From contig CAZOZK010000020.1 of NCBI GenBank assembly GCA_964584245.1, forward strand, positions 1 through 14,333: DNA of 14,333 nucleotides. The letters run 5' to 3'. The notes under the pieces are model-generated. The model saw only the letters and a list, made by a program, of their open reading frames with translations. It did no database searches and was not told the DNA's origin. A program made the translations under genes and the position numbers. The DNA comes from CAZOZK01 sp964584245. GTDB taxonomy: Bacteria; Patescibacteriota; Microgenomatia; UBA1400; PJMF01. Below are positions 11,592-14,333 of the stretch, piece by piece (the stretch's first letter is position 1; every line of letters starts with the position of its first letter).

Positions 11592-13517
11592 TTACTCCCA
11601 CTCTGTTGTGCCAGGTGGTTTAGGGGTTAGGTCATAAACTACTCGAGAAATTCCCGGAACTTCCTGCATAATTCGCGTAACCATGGCTTTGAGTGCTTCA
11701 AGTGGCATTTCTTTGCCTGGCAAAGCCGGCACACCAGTCATAAAGTCATTGGTGATGAGTGTGCGGATTCCAATCGAGCGATTGCCTGGTGTCCCAAAAT
11801 GCACTGGGAACGAAACAACCGGCACCTGACTAATTGATCGAAACAAATTATATTCGGCCAAAACTTCATTTACTATTTGATCCGCATGGCGAACTTGAGC
11901 TACTGATTCTGGGGTAAGAGTAGTTGGAGTGATTTCTGTAATTGGCGCTTCTGAATTACCAGTACCAGCTGTGGCACTTTCGTTACCATCAAACATATAG
12001 ACTATTCTATTTACGTTTTGAAACTTTGCTGGAATTTTGAGCGCAATTGTACTCAATTCTTCCCAATTCTGTGGACCAGTCAATCCTACGATATAGCTAT
12101 ATGTGCGACCATCACCTTGTACGCCTACAGTTCGAACTGGCAGCAAGGTTGCCGAGTAAGGCGTAGTCACGAACTCCCTAAGTCGAGCATTAATCTCATC
12201 AAAATCACTGGTCATGTAGGGCTGCGTGCTGCATAAAATACGAATTGCCAAACCTGGACCAGGAAATGGCTGACGCCAGATCAGCGCATCAGGCAAACCA
12301 AGCAACTTGCCAAGTTCGCGCACCTCATCTTTGTGATATTCGGACAATGGTTCAACTACACGCCCAGCTTCACGAAGCTCACGAACCAAGGCTGTATCGT
12401 TGTGGTGTGTTTTTATAACTGTCGCATTGCTACTCACAGTACTCGAAGCACTTTCGATCAAATCAGGACGCAAAGTTCCCTGAACCAAATAGGTGTTGTC
12501 CTTTGGCAATTTAAGATCCTCGAGGGCTTGATTCGCGACTCGCATGAAGGTATCACCAATAATTTTGCGTTTTTGTTCAGGATCGGTGACTTGAGTTAAT
12601 TCTTCGGTTTCAACGGATGAATCAGCAGATTTGATCGTGGTTCGACCATGCAAAAAAGTGTCCGTAGCATCTACCACGGTAATATCCAGACCATGAGCCA
12701 TGAGTGCCTCTTTAACCAGCTGGCTCTCCCCTGCTCTCATAAATCCACTGTCGATGTGGACAGCAAAAACCTTGTCTTTTCCCAGCGCTTTGGTGGCCAA
12801 AGCCGCCGAAACGGTTGAGTCCACGCCGCCACTAACTAAAACTAAGGCATAGCCATCACCAATAGTATTTCGAATGTATGAAAGCGCCTGCTCTTCTCGA
12901 TCCGCAACCGAAAAAGTGCCAGCAAATCCCGCAATCTCAAACAAAAAATTTCGCAAAATATCCATGCCGTGCGTTGTAATATCCACCTCTGGGTGAAACT
13001 GCACACCATACAACTGTTTTTCTTGATTTTCGATACCAGCAATCAGGTAATCTGACATAGCGGTTGTTCGAAACCCCTGTGCGACTTGGTCGACAGTATC
13101 GCCGTGGGTCATGAGCACATCTTGAGTTTGGTCGAGGTTTTGGAATAATGGCGAGTCGGTCTGCACACTAATGGTTCGAAGACCATCTTCGCGGATGTCC
13201 TTTCGCTCCACAGTGCCGCCAAACACATAATTCATGAGCTGCATGCCATAACAAATACCCAGAATTGGCACATTGAGTTCAAAGAGAGCGGGATCATATT
13301 TCGGCGCGCTGTCGGCGTACACACTCTCGGGGCCACCAGAAATAATGATTGCTCGATATTTCTTGAGTTCATTGACTGGAGTGTTGAGGGGCAAAATAAT
13401 TGACTCAACTGCCAACTCCCGGACTCGACGGTCAATGACTTTTGCATACTGCGCGCCCGCGTCAAGAATAGCGAGTTGTTGGGAGGGGGTGTGTGTTTGG
13501 TTTGATGGAGTAATCAT
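11592..13517 (-). CDS. guaA: GMP synthetase, long eukaryote-like type
   Basis: Glutamine-hydrolysing conversion of XMP to GMP. The class I amidotransferase domain has the nucleophile in GICYG (Cys89) and FHPEV (His175, Glu177). The ATP pyrophosphatase domain has the P-loop SGGVDS (229-234), then HIDSGFMR, KRKIIGDTF, QGTLRPDLIESAS, KTHHND and PFPGPGLAIR. It ends KPPGTTEWE. At 641 residues it is well above the 510-525 of typical bacterial GuaA. The extra length lies in the C-terminal dimerisation region (about 430-600), where TVGVQGDGRTYSY, NVNRIVY, RTLITNDFMTG and PGKEMP follow the human-type enzyme. The ATG overlaps the kinase stop as ATGA, indicating coupled translation; a TACAAT box 13 nt before the ATG could be an internal promoter. 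The product fits a salvage role with the convergent phosphoribosyltransferase. Confidence 0.98.
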   Translation of the reverse strand: MITPSNQTHTPSQQLAILDAGAQYAKVIDRRVRELAVESIILPLNTPVNELKKYRAIIISGGPESVYADSAPKYDPALFELNVPILGICYGMQLMNYVFGGTVERKDIREDGLRTISVQTDSPLFQNLDQTQDVLMTHGDTVDQVAQGFRTTAMSDYLIAGIENQEKQLYGVQFHPEVDITTHGMDILRNFLFEIAGFAGTFSVADREEQALSYIRNTIGDGYALVLVSGGVDSTVSAALATKALGKDKVFAVHIDSGFMRAGESQLVKEALMAHGLDITVVDATDTFLHGRTTIKSADSSVETEELTQVTDPEQKRKIIGDTFMRVANQALEDLKLPKDNTYLVQGTLRPDLIESASSTVSSNATVIKTHHNDTALVRELREAGRVVEPLSEYHKDEVRELGKLLGLPDALIWRQPFPGPGLAIRILCSTQPYMTSDFDEINARLREFVTTPYSATLLPVRTVGVQGDGRTYSYIVGLTGPQNWEELSTIALKIPAKFQNVNRIVYMFDGNESATAGTGNSEAPITEITPTTLTPESVAQVRHADQIVNEVLAEYNLFRSISQVPVVSFPVHFGTPGNRSIGIRTLITNDFMTGVPALPGKEMPLEALKAMVTRIMQEVPGISRVVYDLTPKPPGTTEWE

Positions 13518-14182
13518 GATGTTACGATTGATTGTACCTTATCAATTAGTATACGAGCATCCGCGGAATTCTGTTCAAAATCGGCTACTTGGGATTCGTC
13601 GATGACAATAACCGGTATGCCCATTTGCACCAACTTTTTTTCTAGGGCTACCAAACCGAGCTCTAGTTGTTCTAGATACTCCTTGGTGTAAAAAGCCAGC
13701 TCGTAATCTCGACCACGTTTTTTGATTCGGGCCAGCAAAGTTGGCAAACTGTACCTGAGACGAACTACACACGACCGTGAGATATATTCTGATGCAAACG
13801 AATCAAATAGCTGTTCGTATAACTCCCATTCTGGCAACGAAATATTTTGGACTAACAAATGGCTATGCGTGTAAACCCAACTCATGAGCAAGCCGCTATC
13901 AACCAATACCAATTTTCCCTGATTTTCTGGATTCTGCCCTTTATCATGCTCGATTGAATACTTTTGGATCATTTTTGATCGCTCATACGTCAGCCACAGC
14001 TCATTGGTAAATGCCCATCTGGGGACATCTTGTAAATATAAATCTCTAAATGGATCGAGTGTCTGAAACAAATCATCGGCATAGAGTGGCTGTGCATCGA
14101 GTGCTTTGAGCAACAGCGGCATCGCCGTCGACTTACCCGATCCTATGTTGCCAATGATGGTGAGATAGTTAGGAGTGGGCAT
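13514..14182 (-). CDS. Deoxynucleoside kinase family protein
   Basis: A 222-residue P-loop kinase: GNIGSGKST at 11-19, and a lid motif ARIKKRGRDYE (151-161) typical of the dNK family (deoxyadenosine, deoxyguanosine and deoxycytidine kinases), which phosphorylates salvaged deoxynucleosides. A pairing with guaA suggests purine deoxynucleosides, but specificity cannot be read here. The usual ERS motif after the middle strand reads VDS (95-97), so the binding site is not fully canonical. Hydrophobic and aromatic residues at 54-66 (PRWAFTNELWLTY) fit the substrate-pocket helix. The last codon overlaps the guaA ATG. A TATAGT box lies six bases before the ATG at 14182 and there is no Shine-Dalgarno, suggesting a leaderless start. 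Confidence 0.88.
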   Translation of the reverse strand: MPTPNYLTIIGNIGSGKSTAMPLLLKALDAQPLYADDLFQTLDPFRDLYLQDVPRWAFTNELWLTYERSKMIQKYSIEHDKGQNPENQGKLVLVDSGLLMSWVYTHSHLLVQNISLPEWELYEQLFDSFASEYISRSCVVRLRYSLPTLLARIKKRGRDYELAFYTKEYLEQLELGLVALEKKLVQMGIPVIVIDESQVADFEQNSADARILIDKVQSIVTS

Positions 14183-14188
14183 AATCTA

Positions 14189-14194
14189 ACTATA
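14189..14194 (-). promoter_or_regulatory. Candidate -10 box of the kinase-guaA operon (leaderless)
   Basis: Leftwards TATAGT (14194-14189) is separated from the kinase ATG by six bases, which would place transcription start on the A of ATG. No good -35 is found. The box lies between the stop of the upstream partial gene and the ATG. Confidence 0.45.
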
Positions 14195-14196
14195 CA

Positions 14197-14333
14197 TTAT
14201 TCTTGTTTATGAAGTGCATATTTTATTTTTTGCAGCTCAAATGTTTCTGCAAGGGTATCCCTCTTAAATGTAACTTTACTTTTTTCATTTGCTGGAGATT
14301 GATCCTTAACTAAAATAACAAATTTTTTCAAAT
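14197..14333 (-). CDS. Partial reading frame at right edge, hypothetical
   Basis: Forty-four codons read leftwards from the window edge to a TAA at 14199-14197. The translation begins KKFVILVKDQSP after a TTG codon, passes KVTFKRDTLAETFEL and ends KYALHKQE. The charged, non-repetitive composition looks like real protein. It could be the C-terminal end of a gene starting beyond the window, or a small protein starting at the TTG codon two bases from the edge. It ends 14 bp before the kinase gene and may belong to the same operon. I do not recognise a family. Confidence 0.5.
   Translation of the reverse strand, partial: LKKFVILVKDQSPANEKSKVTFKRDTLAETFELQKIKYALHKQE

Noticed and set aside
11584..11617. 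Second inverted repeat CACCTGG / CCAGGTG spanning the guaA end
   Set aside because: Its right arm lies in guaA coding sequence and no T-tract follows in either direction; the hairpin at 11561-11590 explains termination better.
1..14333. UGA recoding as glycine (as in Gracilibacteria/SR1)
   Set aside because: folD and the kinase end at TGA exactly at the family's C-terminal position or at the ATGA junction, and no gene has in-frame TGA.

Overview
The window looks like chromosomal DNA of a Candidate Phyla Radiation (Patescibacteria) bacterium, most likely the Microgenomates/OP11 side. This is an inference from gene style: a very short EF-Ts (152 aa), a polytopic membrane protein resembling the DUF5656 families I associate with Microgenomates, a TPR protein with a C-terminal domain I know mainly from CPR genomes, a stand-alone LytR_C protein, tight packing with 2-4 bp gene junctions, and a moderate-to-low GC content. 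TGA is used as a stop (folD, the deoxynucleoside kinase), so the code is standard table 11, not the UGA=Gly code of Gracilibacteria/SR1. No rRNA, tRNA, transposon, CRISPR or phage gene was seen; this is a core-gene region.

Layout. Left (1-2824): a small membrane protein (+), then a leftward pair yebC followed by a 9-TM membrane protein, and a divergent TPR gene (+) with a good sigma-70-type promoter. Middle-left (2825-6230): a leftward pair tgt and LytR_C protein, overlapping by 41 bp, divergent from queA. tgt and queA act in sequence in queuosine tRNA modification, and the 177 bp between them holds two face-to-face promoters whose -10 boxes lie 3 bp apart, plus RNA leaders able to fold in alternative ways. 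Middle (6231-10896): a leftward run glyA - nfo - folD - rpsB - tsf. GlyA and FolD are consecutive steps of tetrahydrofolate one-carbon metabolism; rpsB-tsf is the classical S2/EF-Ts pair with its own promoter and structured leader. Right (10947-14333): a purine-type phosphoribosyltransferase (+) convergent with a leftward operon of a deoxynucleoside kinase and a long, eukaryote-type GMP synthetase (4-bp ATGA overlap), which together suggest purine salvage towards guanine nucleotides. A further leftward reading frame runs off the right edge.

Most interesting signals: (i) the palindrome CTCGAG occurs 20 times, always inside genes but in all three codon phases, far above chance; (ii) a leader before tgt with mutually exclusive stems; (iii) three genes (glyA, the phosphoribosyltransferase, the kinase) whose -10 box sits 5-7 nt before the ATG with no Shine-Dalgarno, pointing to leaderless mRNAs; (iv) a YebC lacking one whole domain; (v) a Tgt with an altered base-binding loop. 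I do not see a multi-gene system that is clearly new.
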